From Frankiaceae bacterium (GTDB lineage Bacteria > Actinomycetota > Actinomycetes > Mycobacteriales > SCTD01): a stretch of 15,092 nucleotides of DNA. The notes under the pieces are model-generated. The model ran no database searches and was not told the DNA's origin. It saw only the letters and a program-made list of their open reading frames with translations. The stretch spans positions 1 to 15,092 of the forward strand of contig CANKBT010000030.1 in NCBI GenBank assembly GCA_947479995.1. The letters are read 5' to 3'. Numbering within the stretch: position 1 is the first letter of the stretch; every line of letters begins with the position of its first letter. The position numbers were made by a program, and so were the translations under genes. Positions 8,350-15,092 of this stretch are shown here, piece after piece.

Positions 8350-9642
8350 GTGGCGCTCACCGGCCGCGCGGCGCTGCTGGCGCTGCTCGGCGTCGTGCCG
8401 GTCGCCCTGCTGCCGGGGTGGCCGGCGGTGCTGCTCGTCGCCCTCGCGCTGGCGGTGCTCGTCGCGGTCGACGTCGCCCTCGCGGCACCGGTCGGCGGGC
8501 TGCGCCTCGCGCGCCGCGGCGCGACCGCCGTGCGCCTCGGGGAGCAGGCCGAGGTGGCGCTCGTCGTCGGCAACCCCTCGACGCGCCCGCTGCGCGGCGT
8601 GCTGCGCGACGCCTGGGTGCCGTCCGCCGGCGCCTCCCCCGCCACGCAGGTCGTCGACGTGCCGGCCGGCGAGCAGCGGGTGCTCACCACCGCGCTGCGC
8701 CCGACCCGGCGCGGCGACCGCACGCCCGACCGCGTCACGGTGCGGGCCCTCGGGCCGCTGGGCGTGGCCGGCCGGCAGGGCCGGCACGTCGTGCCCTGGT
8801 CGGTGCGCGTGCAGCCGGCCTTCGCGTCGCGGCGGCACCTGCCCGAGCGGCTCTCGCGCCTGCGCACGCTCGACGGGCTGCAGGCCGCGCGCACCCGCGG
8901 GCAGGGCACGGAGTTCGACAGCCTGCGCGACTACGTCGCCGGCGACGACGTGCGCTCGATCGACTGGCGGGCGACCGCGCGCAGCACCGACGTCGTGGTG
9001 CGCACGTGGCGCCCCGAGCGCGACCGGCAGGTGCTCGTCGTGCTCGACACCGGCCGCACGAGCGCCGGCCGGGTGGGCGACGCGCCGCGCCTCGACGCGG
9101 CGATGGACGCCGCGCTGCTGCTCGCGGCGCTCGCCTCGCGCGCGGGCGACCGCGTCGACCTGCTCGCCGTCGACCGCCGCACCCGCGCGTCGGTCGAGGG
9201 CGCCGGCCGCGACGAGCTGCTCGCCCGGCTCGTCGACGCGATGGCGGTGCTCGAGCCGGTGCTCGTCGAGAGCGACGCGCGGCTGCTCGTGGCGGAGGTG
9301 CTGCGGCGCGCGCGGCGGCGCTCGCTCGTCGTGCTGCTCACCAGCCTCGACGCCGCTCCGCTGCAGGAGGGGCTGCTGCCGCTGCTGCCGTCGCTCACCG
9401 CCCGCCACACCGTGCTGGTGGCGTCGGTCGGCGACCCGCGCGTGGAGGAGATGCGGTCCGGGCGCGGCACGCCCGAGGCGGTGTACGACGCCGCCGCGGC
9501 CGAGCGCGCCGCCGCCGAGCGCCGGCGCAGCGCCGCCCTGCTGCGCCGCCGCGGCGTCGAGGTGGTCGACGCCCCGCCGGCGGCGCTCGCCCCGGCGCTG
9601 GCCGACGCCTACCTGGCGCTGAAGGCCGCCGGGCGGCTCTGA
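8350..9642 (+). CDS. DUF58 (vWA-like) domain protein, MoxR partner
   Basis: 430 residues from the GTG two bases after the moxR stop. Two closely spaced N-terminal membrane spans (about 6-24 and 25-45) are followed by a beta-rich domain (about 50-155), then the DUF58 signature GTEFDSLRDYVAGDDVRSID and WRATAR (about 186-211). A vWA-like fold follows, with the strand VLVVLDTGRTSAG (228-240). The metal site is a DxGxT version of the canonical DxSxS, seen in many DUF58 proteins, so metal binding may be altered. The frame is open far upstream through moxR, but that is a shadow. It is expected to be membrane-anchored and to recruit or regulate the MoxR ATPase. Confidence 0.93.
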   Translation: MALTGRAALLALLGVVPVALLPGWPAVLLVALALAVLVAVDVALAAPVGGLRLARRGATAVRLGEQAEVALVVGNPSTRPLRGVLRDAWVPSAGASPATQVVDVPAGEQRVLTTALRPTRRGDRTPDRVTVRALGPLGVAGRQGRHVVPWSVRVQPAFASRRHLPERLSRLRTLDGLQAARTRGQGTEFDSLRDYVAGDDVRSIDWRATARSTDVVVRTWRPERDRQVLVVLDTGRTSAGRVGDAPRLDAAMDAALLLAALASRAGDRVDLLAVDRRTRASVEGAGRDELLARLVDAMAVLEPVLVESDARLLVAEVLRRARRRSLVVLLTSLDAAPLQEGLLPLLPSLTARHTVLVASVGDPRVEEMRSGRGTPEAVYDAAAAERAAAERRRSAALLRRRGVEVVDAPPAALAPALADAYLALKAAGRL

Positions 9643-9643
9643 C

Positions 9644-10336
9644 GTGGGCGGGCTGCTGGGGGCGGCGCTCGGGCTCGGCGTCGCCGGGGTCGACCCGGCG
9701 GGGGCGCTGCTCGTCGTCGCGGCCCTCGCCGCCGGCGCCCGACCGCGCGCGGTGCTGCTGTTCGCCGCCGTGGTGGTCACCGGCACCACGCTGCTCGGCA
9801 CCACCCTGTCGCTGACGCTCGGCGGCGAGCTCGGGCGCCTCGACCTGTCGGGGCTGGCCCTGCCCGACGGCCCGTCCGCGGCGCTCGAGGCGCTGGTGGG
9901 CGCCGCCCTGCTCGGGTGGGCGGGCGTGCGGCTGGCGCGCGGGTCGACGGCCCGGCCGCACCGCGCCCGCCCGGCGCGCCGCCGCCTCGCCGGCACCGCC
10001 GGGCTGCTGGGCGCCGGCGCGCTGTTCGCCCTCGGCGCCGCGCTCGACCCGACGTTCGTCGGGCTCGTGGTGCTCGCCGGGCGCGGGGCCGACCCGCCCG
10101 CCGTCGCGCTGGCGCACCTTCTGTGGGTCGTGGTGAGCCAGCTGCCGCTCGTGCTGCTGGCCGTCGCCGTCGCCCGCGGCGCGCACGTGCGGCTCGTCGA
10201 CCGCGCGCAGGCCTCCTGGCAGCGGCTGCGCCCGGTGCTGCAGCGGGTGCTGAGCGCCGTGCTGCTGCTCGTCGGCGCGGTGCTGCTGCTCGACGCCGCG
10301 TGGTGGCTGGCGAGCGGGCGCTTCCTGCTGGGGTGA
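9644..10336 (+). CDS. Six-span membrane protein resembling LysE/GAP-type exporters
   Basis: 230 residues, very hydrophobic, with about six membrane spans (roughly 4-30, 36-58, 77-97, 117-146, 156-178, 202-220). A short basic loop (residues 98-115, several Arg and His) splits the protein into two halves. Each half has an Asp-Pro at the same place: VDPAGALLVVAALA in the first and LDPTFVGLVVLAGR in the second, which suggests an internal duplication as in LysE/DsbD-type transporters. Related actinobacterial GAP proteins export lipids or peptidolipids. The substrate cannot be read from the sequence, and the family call is tentative. The GTG start is one base after the DUF58 stop, so it belongs to the same operon although it is not a usual member of the MoxR set. 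Confidence 0.6.
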   Translation: MGGLLGAALGLGVAGVDPAGALLVVAALAAGARPRAVLLFAAVVVTGTTLLGTTLSLTLGGELGRLDLSGLALPDGPSAALEALVGAALLGWAGVRLARGSTARPHRARPARRRLAGTAGLLGAGALFALGAALDPTFVGLVVLAGRGADPPAVALAHLLWVVVSQLPLVLLAVAVARGAHVRLVDRAQASWQRLRPVLQRVLSAVLLLVGAVLLLDAAWWLASGRFLLG

Positions 10337-10366
10337 GCGGCGGCGGCTCCGGGGTAGGCGACCGGC

Positions 10367-11290
10367 ATGCGCGCCGTGGCGATCGACTCCTACGGCTCCG
10401 GGCCCGAGGTCCGCGAGCTCCCCGACCCCGCCGTGGGTCCCGACAGCGTGCTCGTGCGCGTGCAGGCGGCCAGCCTCAACCCGGTCGACTACAAGATCCT
10501 GGACGGCGCGCTCGACGCCGCCTGGCCGGTCGTGTGGCCGCTCGTGCCCGGCTGGGACGTCGCCGGCGTGGTCGCGGGCGTCGGGCCGGCCGTGCGCGGC
10601 GTCGAGGTCGGCCAGCCGGTCGTCGGCTACGCCCGCAAGGACCTCGTCGGCACCGGCACGTGGGCCGAGCTCGTCGCGATGCCGCTCGGCAGCACCGCGC
10701 CCGCGCCCGCGACGCTCGACCCCGTCGCCGCCGCCTGCCTGCCGCTCGCCGGGCTCACCGCCTGGCAGAGCCTCGTCGAGGTGCTGCGCGTCGGCCCCGG
10801 CGACACCGTGCTCGTCAACGCCGCCAGCGGCGGCGTCGGGCACCTCGCCGTGCAGATCGCGGTCGCGCTCGGCGCGCGCGTGCTCGGGACGGCCAGCCCC
10901 GCGCGGCACGACTTCGTGCGCGGGCTCGGCGCCGAGCCGGTCGCGTACGGCGACGGGCTCGCCGAGGCGGTGCGCGCCCTCGCGCCCGAGGGCGTCGACG
11001 CCGTCGCCGACTTCGCCGGCGGCGAGGGACTGGAGGCCGCGCCCGGGCTGCTGCGCGCACCCGGCCGCCTGGCGTCGATCGTCGACGCCGACGGCGTGCA
11101 CCGGCTCGGCGGCACGTACGTCTTCGTGCGCGCCGACGCGCAGCAGCTGAGCGAGCTCGTCGCCCTCGCCGACGCCGGGCGCGTGGTGCCGCACGTGCAG
11201 TCGGTGCACGGCCTCGACGACGTGACCGCGGCCGTCGCCGAGGCGCGCGCCGGCGTGCAGGGCAAGGTCGTGCTGGAGGTCGCCGACTAG
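10367..11290 (+). CDS. NADP-dependent MDR-family oxidoreductase (quinone oxidoreductase-like)
   Basis: 307 residues. The N-terminal GroES-like domain has the quinone-reductase signature AASLNPVDYKI (34-44) and PGWDVAGVV, and the Rossmann domain carries NAASGGVGHLAVQIA (151-165) for the dinucleotide. The zinc ligands of alcohol dehydrogenases are absent, placing it with zinc-independent quinone/enone reductases of the medium-chain dehydrogenase superfamily. The C-terminus (GKVVLEV) is typical. Likely a soluble enzyme reducing quinones or alpha,beta-unsaturated carbonyls with NADPH; the exact substrate cannot be told. The ATG at 10367 has only a poor ribosome-binding site. A TAGGCG sits six bases before it, where a -10 element of a leaderless transcript would lie, but the sixth base is G rather than T. 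The gap to the previous gene is 30 bases, so readthrough is also possible. Confidence 0.9.
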   Translation: MRAVAIDSYGSGPEVRELPDPAVGPDSVLVRVQAASLNPVDYKILDGALDAAWPVVWPLVPGWDVAGVVAGVGPAVRGVEVGQPVVGYARKDLVGTGTWAELVAMPLGSTAPAPATLDPVAAACLPLAGLTAWQSLVEVLRVGPGDTVLVNAASGGVGHLAVQIAVALGARVLGTASPARHDFVRGLGAEPVAYGDGLAEAVRALAPEGVDAVADFAGGEGLEAAPGLLRAPGRLASIVDADGVHRLGGTYVFVRADAQQLSELVALADAGRVVPHVQSVHGLDDVTAAVAEARAGVQGKVVLEVAD

Positions 11291-11293
11291 CCT
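11288..11293 (+). promoter_or_regulatory. Candidate -10 element for a leaderless serine hydrolase mRNA
   Basis: TAGCCT fits the TAnnnT pattern and ends seven bases before the GTG at 11301, the distance expected when transcription starts at the start codon. The first three bases are the stop codon of the upstream oxidoreductase gene, so the match may be chance. No clear -35 is seen. Confidence 0.3.
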
Positions 11294-11300
11294 GCGCGCG

Positions 11301-12620
11301 GTGACGACCCTGCTGCCGGCGACGGCCCACCAGCTCCTCGCCCGCACCGCCCGAGCGCAGCGCGACAGCCGGGCGCCCGGGCTCGTCGCGGGCGTCGTGC
11401 GCGACGGGGCCCTCGTCTGGTCGGCGGCGCGCGGCGACGTCGCGGAGCCGCACACCGACGTGCAGCACCGCATCGGCTCCATCACCAAGACGGTCACCGC
11501 GGTCGCCGTCCTGCGCCTGCGCGACGAGGGCCTGCTCGGCCTCGACGACCCGCTCGAGCGCCACCTGCCCGGCACGCCGCTCGGCGACCGCACGGTCGGG
11601 CAGCTGCTCAGCCACACCGCCGGCGCGACGTCGGAGAGCCCCGGGCAGTGGTGGGAGCGCACGCCCGGCGGCACCCTCGCCGACCTCGGCCTCGTCGACG
11701 CGCACGTCGTGCTCGGCGCCGGGCGCCGCTTCCACTACTCCAACCTCGGCTACGGCCTGCTCGGCGAGCTGGTCGCCGCCGTGCGCGGGCGCAGCTGGGA
11801 CGACGTCGTCCGCGACGAGGTGCTGCTGCCGCTCGGCATGCGCCGCACGACGCCCCGGCCGTCGGGCACCGCCGCGACCGGGTGGGGCGTGCACCCGTGG
11901 GCCGACGTGCTGCACCCCGAGCCCGAGCACCACCACGGCGCGATGGCGCCCGCCGGCCAGCTGTGGGCGACGCTGGAGGACCTCGCGCGCTTCGCGGCCT
12001 TCCTGCTCGGCGACACCGGCGACGTGCTCAGCGCGGCGACGCTCGCCGAGATGGCGACGCCCGCCGGCTACGACAGCGACAGCGAGGCCGGCGGCGGCTA
12101 CGGCCTCGGCCTGCAGGTGCTGCGCGCCGACGGCCGGGTGCTGCTGGGCCACGGCGGCTCGATGCCCGGCTTCCTCGCCGGCGTGTTCGTCGACCGAGCG
12201 GCGGGCGACGGCGCCGTGACGATGCGCAACGCCACGAGCGGCGGCGACGGCGGGCTCGTCGGCGACCTGCTGCGGCTGCTGCGCACGCACGAGCCCGCGC
12301 TCGGCGGCACCTGGGCGCCGTCGCCCGCGGCGGTCGACCTCGCGCTGCTCGGGCCCTGGTACTGGGGCCCGGCGCCGTACGTCCTGCGCCTGCAGGGCGA
12401 CGGCCTGCTGCACCTCGACGGGCTCGGGCGCCCCGGCCGCGCGTCGCGCTTCCGGCCCGAGCCGGACGGCACCTGGCGCGGCCTCGACGGCTACTTCGCC
12501 GGAGAGAGCATGACGGTCACGCCCGACCTGCTCGTGCTGGCGACGTTCGTCTTCACCCGCACGCCGTACGACCCCGCGCAGCCGGTGCCGGGCGGCACCG
12601 AGGGCGGCGGCTGGCGCTAG
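11301..12620 (+). CDS. Serine hydrolase, beta-lactamase/class C penicillin-binding fold
   Basis: 439 residues. The catalytic SxxK is S60-I-T-K63, the YxN is Y146-S-N148, and the third motif is H284-G-G286 (LLGHGGSMPGF), the arrangement of class C beta-lactamase-like esterases and D-aminopeptidases. A C-terminal domain (about 340-430) is a small beta-rich lipocalin-like extension common in this family. No signal peptide is seen, so it is probably cytoplasmic and more likely an esterase or peptidase than a resistance enzyme. The GTG at 11301 has no Shine-Dalgarno sequence. TAGCCT ends seven bases before it and uses the stop codon of the preceding gene, fitting a -10 element of a leaderless mRNA. 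Its own stop codon shares a CTAG with the convergent HAD gene. Confidence 0.92.
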   Translation: MTTLLPATAHQLLARTARAQRDSRAPGLVAGVVRDGALVWSAARGDVAEPHTDVQHRIGSITKTVTAVAVLRLRDEGLLGLDDPLERHLPGTPLGDRTVGQLLSHTAGATSESPGQWWERTPGGTLADLGLVDAHVVLGAGRRFHYSNLGYGLLGELVAAVRGRSWDDVVRDEVLLPLGMRRTTPRPSGTAATGWGVHPWADVLHPEPEHHHGAMAPAGQLWATLEDLARFAAFLLGDTGDVLSAATLAEMATPAGYDSDSEAGGGYGLGLQVLRADGRVLLGHGGSMPGFLAGVFVDRAAGDGAVTMRNATSGGDGGLVGDLLRLLRTHEPALGGTWAPSPAAVDLALLGPWYWGPAPYVLRLQGDGLLHLDGLGRPGRASRFRPEPDGTWRGLDGYFAGESMTVTPDLLVLATFVFTRTPYDPAQPVPGGTEGGGWR

Positions 12621-13282
12621 CCCAGCAGCACGTCGGCCGCGCCGGTGAGGTCCGGCAGCACGGCGTCGGCGCCCAGCGCCGACAGCGCGTCGAGGTCGTA
12701 GCCGCCGGTGGCGACGAGCAGGCAGCGCACGCCCGCCGCCCGCGCGCACTGCAGGTCGTGCGGGGTGTCGCCGACGACCCAGGCGCGCTCGGGCGGCACG
12801 CCGCCCGCGCGGCGCAGCGCGACGGGCACGAGGTCGTCGCGCGTCGCGCCGTCGTCGCCGAAGGCCGACCCGTCGAGGTCGAGGTGGCCGAGCAGGTCGA
12901 GCGCCGCGAGCTTGACCCGCGCGGTGACCGCGAGGTTGCCCGTGACGACGCCCTGCCGCGCCCCGCGGCCGGCCAGTGCGGCCAGCGCCTCCCGCGCGCC
13001 GGGCAGCACCCGGCCGGTGCGCGCCAGATCGCCGGCGCGCGCGGCCAGCTCGTCGGCGTAGCGGCGCAGCACCTCCGGCGCGAGGGCCGGGTCGCGGCCG
13101 GCCCGGGTGAGCACCTCGTGCGCGATCCACGGGTCGGTGCGCCCGGCGAAGGACAGGTCGGGACCGAGGTCGCCGAGGTCGCCGACGGCGGCGGCGAACG
13201 CGTCGCGGCTCACCCCGCCGGCGCGCAGCAGCGTGCCGTCGAGGTCCCACAGGACGAGCGGGGGCGCCGGGCCGGCCGTCAC
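12617..13282 (-). CDS. HAD family hydrolase (phosphoglycolate-phosphatase-like)
   Basis: 221 residues from the GTG at 13282. Motif I is LWDLDGTLL with nucleophile D13 and D15, motif II is VVTGN (T114), the motif III lysine is K124 (RVKLAAL), and motif IV is VVGDTPHD with D172 and D176. An alpha-helical cap (about 20-90) places it in the subfamily I group with phosphoglycolate phosphatase and related phosphatases. All catalytic residues are intact; the substrate is not predictable. The GTG overlaps the SpoIIM-family stop by GTGA, so it is the second gene of a two-gene minus-strand operon. The frame stays open upstream to about 13975, but that part is the shadow of the SpoIIM-family gene. Its TAG and the TAG of the convergent hydrolase lie in one CTAG. 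Confidence 0.93.
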   Translation of the reverse strand: MTAGPAPPLVLWDLDGTLLRAGGVSRDAFAAAVGDLGDLGPDLSFAGRTDPWIAHEVLTRAGRDPALAPEVLRRYADELAARAGDLARTGRVLPGAREALAALAGRGARQGVVTGNLAVTARVKLAALDLLGHLDLDGSAFGDDGATRDDLVPVALRRAGGVPPERAWVVGDTPHDLQCARAAGVRCLLVATGGYDLDALSALGADAVLPDLTGAADVLLG

Positions 13283-14286
13283 GCGGTGGGCAGCAGGTCG
13301 CCCGTGCGGGCGGCGTCGAGGTCGCCGGTGCGGCCCGCCAGGTGCGCGCGGCGGCCGGGGCCGAAGACCCACGCGAGGAAGAGCACCTCGGCCACGACGC
13401 CGATGCCGATGCGCGCCCAGGTCGGGAGCGGGCTGGGCGTCACGAAGCCCTCGATCACGCCCGACACCGCGAGCACGAGCACCAGGCCGAGGGCGCCGGC
13501 GAGCAGGGCGCGCCCCTCCTCGGCGAGCGCCTGCACGCGGGTGCGACGGCCGGGGTCGACGACGGTCCAGCCGAGCTTGAGGCCGAGGCCGCACGCGACG
13601 AAGACCGCGGTCAGCTCGAGCAGGCCGTGCGGGAGGACGAGGCCGAAGAACAGGCCGGTGCGGTCGTTGGCCGCGAGCAGCCCCCCGGAGACGCCGACGT
13701 TGACGGCGTTCTGGAACAGCACGTACGGGATGGGCAGGCCCAGCAGCACGCCGAAGGCGATGGCCTGCGCGGCGACGTACGCGTTGTTGGTGAAGACGCC
13801 GGCGGCGAACTGCTGGGCGGGCTGCTCGGAGTAGTAGTCCTCGAAGTCCTCCTCGACGAGCTGGCGCACCTGCTCGGGGTCGCCGACGGCCGCCTGCACC
13901 TCCGGCGTGGTCGCGACCCAGACGCCGACCGCGGTCGCGACGAGCAGGAAGGCGAGCGCGGCGCCGCCCCACCACCAGCGGGTGCGGTAGCAGAGCGCCG
14001 GGAAGTCCTCGCGCAGGAAGCGGCTGACGTCGCGCAGCGACGCCTGCCGGGTGCCGGTCGCGGTGCCGCGCGCCCGCGCGACGAGCGTGGAGAGCCGGGC
14101 CGCGAGCGCCGGGTCGCGCCCGGTGCTCTGCACGACCGACAGGTGCGTGGCGGTGCGCTGGTAGAGGTCGACGAGCTCGTCGGCCTCGGTGCCGCGCAGC
14201 CGGCGCGGGCGGCGGGCCTGCTCGACCAGCTGCTCGAGCCGCGCCCAGTCGCCGCGGTGCGCGGCGACGTACGCGTCGAGGTCCAC
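13279..14286 (-). CDS. SpoIIM/DUF95 family membrane protein
   Basis: 335 residues. A soluble N-terminal region (1-100), rich in charged helices, precedes about five membrane spans (roughly 105-127, 165-192, 211-235, 260-281, 291-310). The conserved core is FTNNAYVAAQAIAFGVLLG, then LPHGLLELTAVFVACGLGL, the HGxxEL signature of stage II sporulation protein M relatives. In actinobacteria this family is not tied to endospores; it stands next to RDD, MoxR and DUF58 genes. The tail carries two RTGDL pentapeptides separated by three residues. The GTG start at 14284-14286 has no Shine-Dalgarno sequence; TAGTCT six bases upstream suggests a leaderless transcript. It is divergent from the RDD gene and overlaps the HAD gene by GTGA. 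Confidence 0.93.
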   Translation of the reverse strand: MDLDAYVAAHRGDWARLEQLVEQARRPRRLRGTEADELVDLYQRTATHLSVVQSTGRDPALAARLSTLVARARGTATGTRQASLRDVSRFLREDFPALCYRTRWWWGGAALAFLLVATAVGVWVATTPEVQAAVGDPEQVRQLVEEDFEDYYSEQPAQQFAAGVFTNNAYVAAQAIAFGVLLGLPIPYVLFQNAVNVGVSGGLLAANDRTGLFFGLVLPHGLLELTAVFVACGLGLKLGWTVVDPGRRTRVQALAEEGRALLAGALGLVLVLAVSGVIEGFVTPSPLPTWARIGIGVVAEVLFLAWVFGPGRRAHLAGRTGDLDAARTGDLLPTA

Positions 14287-14292
14287 ACGGGG

Positions 14293-14298
14293 AGACTA
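14293..14298 (-). promoter_or_regulatory. Candidate -10 element for a leaderless SpoIIM-family mRNA
   Basis: Read on the minus strand this is TAGTCT, a full TAnnnT match, ending six bases before the GTG start. That distance places the transcription start at or next to the start codon, and no Shine-Dalgarno sequence exists in the six bases between. It is one of very few A/T-containing spots in the 84-base divergent region. The -35 is not clear. Confidence 0.5.
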
Positions 14299-14339
14299 GG
14301 CGCGCCGCGCCGGGCCGGCAGGGCAGGATGGCCGCGGGG

Positions 14340-14370
14340 CGCGCACCTCGCCGCCCGGCGAGGAGGCGCG
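14340..14370 (+). promoter_or_regulatory. Two-part hairpin covering the RDD ribosome-binding site
   Basis: An inner perfect 7-bp stem CCTCGCC/GGCGAGG (14346-14352 with 14357-14363) closes a GCCC loop. An outer 5-bp stem CGCGC/GCGCG (14340-14344 with 14366-14370) is separated from it by a small internal loop. The Shine-Dalgarno AGGAGG (14361-14366) is almost wholly inside the fold, and the GTG start follows directly at 14371. The structure could limit translation of the RDD gene; this is inference, and strong stems are common at this GC content. Confidence 0.5.
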
Positions 14371-15092
14371 GTGTCGCAGCTGGTGACGGGCGAGGCTGTC
14401 GCGCTCGACCTGCCGCTGGCCGCCCTGCCGTCGCGCGCCGTCGCGCGGGCGCTCGACGGGCTGCTCCAGCTGCTCGCGCTCGCGCTGCTCGCCGGCCTGG
14501 CCGCCGCGGTGTCGCTCGACCTGTCGCCGTCCGGCGCGCGCGCCCTGACGATCGTCGTGCTCGTCGGCGTGCTCGTCGGCTACCCCGTCGCCTTCGAGGC
14601 CCTGCTGCGCGGCCGCACGCCGGGCAAGGCGGCGATGGGCCTGCGCGTGGTGCGCGACGACGGCGGCCCCATCGCCTTCCGCCAGGCCTTCGCCCGCGGG
14701 CTCGCGACCGTCGTCGACGTGCCGACGGGCTTCGCCGTCTCGGTGCTCACCATGCTGCTGACCGAGCGCAGCAAGCGCCTCGGCGACCTGCTCGCGGGCA
14801 CCAGCGTCGTGCTCGAGCGGCTGCCCGTGCGCGGCGGCGGCGTCGCGCAGATGCCCCCGCAGCTCGCCGCCTGGGCGCAGGGCCTCGAGCTGTCGCGGCT
14901 CGACGACGCGCTCGCCGGGGCGGTGCGGCAGTTCGTCGCGCGGTCCGGCGACCTCACCCCGCAGGCCCGCGAGGAGCTCGGCGGCCGCCTCGTGCGCGCG
15001 GTGGCGGACGTGACCGCCCCGCCGCCGCCCCCGGGCACGCCGGGCTGGGCCTACCTGTCGGCCGTGCTGGCCGAGCGCCGCCGCCGCGCCAG
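14371..15092 (+). CDS. RDD family membrane protein (partial, continues past the right edge)
   Basis: 240 codons are visible with no stop. After a conserved N-terminal leader (LVTGEAVALDLPLAALPSRA) comes the RDD signature R25-A-L-D29 at the start of the first span (about 30-50), a second span (about 58-78), then EALLRGRTPGKAAMGLRVV, the family hallmark, and a third hydrophobic segment (about 113-131). A soluble C-terminal region of at least 90 residues follows, with PPPPPG near the edge. RDD proteins are small membrane proteins of uncertain role, some acting in ion antiport. Pairing with a divergent SpoIIM-family gene next to MoxR/DUF58 genes is known from mycobacteria. The GTG start is fixed by AGGAGG four bases upstream, which is embedded in a hairpin. 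Confidence 0.93.
   Translation, partial: MSQLVTGEAVALDLPLAALPSRAVARALDGLLQLLALALLAGLAAAVSLDLSPSGARALTIVVLVGVLVGYPVAFEALLRGRTPGKAAMGLRVVRDDGGPIAFRQAFARGLATVVDVPTGFAVSVLTMLLTERSKRLGDLLAGTSVVLERLPVRGGGVAQMPPQLAAWAQGLELSRLDDALAGAVRQFVARSGDLTPQAREELGGRLVRAVADVTAPPPPPGTPGWAYLSAVLAERRRRA

Noticed and set aside
10815..13250. Long minus-strand open frame opposite the oxidoreductase and serine hydrolase
   Set aside because: It is a shadow of two clear plus-strand enzymes and of the HAD gene in another frame; no domain is visible.

Overview
The window is a very GC-rich stretch of a chromosome (roughly four of five bases are G or C by eye, and third codon positions are almost always G or C). It has many GTG starts, four-base GTGA gene overlaps and a complete mtrA-mtrB-lpqB-comF order. 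This points to a high-GC actinomycete (Actinomycetota); the genus cannot be named from the sequence alone. I see no mobile element, CRISPR array, rRNA or tRNA. The region reads as core chromosome, with a few accessory genes set into a conserved cluster.

Left block, minus strand (about 1-4232): the response regulator MtrA, its sensor kinase MtrB, the lipoprotein LpqB and the beginning of a ComF-like protein, transcribed right to left. MtrB and LpqB overlap by GTGA. The MtrA/MtrB junction is unusual: it holds a 15-bp tandem repeat rich in G-runs, and mtrB has either a CTG start overlapping the mtrA stop or a GTG start 34 codons further in. LpqB is known to act with MtrB, so this block is one envelope-sensing unit.

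A divergent intergenic region (4233-4400) with several dyads separates it from a plus-strand operon (4401-10336). The genes are a polytopic membrane protein with a proline/glycine-rich N-terminus, a DUF4129 protein, a DUF4350 protein, a MoxR AAA+ ATPase, a DUF58 vWA-like protein, and a six-span membrane protein that resembles LysE/GAP-type exporters. The junctions are very tight. Between DUF4350 and MoxR lies a 24-codon mini-ORF whose start overlaps the upstream stop and whose stop overlaps the MoxR start.

Two more plus-strand genes follow: a zinc-independent MDR-type NAD(P)H oxidoreductase and a serine beta-lactamase-fold hydrolase. They meet a minus-strand pair (a HAD phosphatase and a SpoIIM/DUF95 membrane protein) tail to tail at a shared CTAG. 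The SpoIIM gene is divergent from an RDD-family membrane protein that runs off the right edge. MoxR, DUF58, DUF4350, DUF4129, SpoIIM and RDD proteins are a known conserved actinobacterial set (compare the Rv3691-Rv3695 region of Mycobacterium tuberculosis). Here that set abuts mtrAB-lpqB and is split by four inserted genes. No single gene is of an unknown class. The most interesting signals lie in the junctions: a possible G-quadruplex and CTG start at mtrA/mtrB, the coupled mini-ORF before moxR, a hairpin covering the RDD ribosome-binding site, and candidate leaderless promoters.
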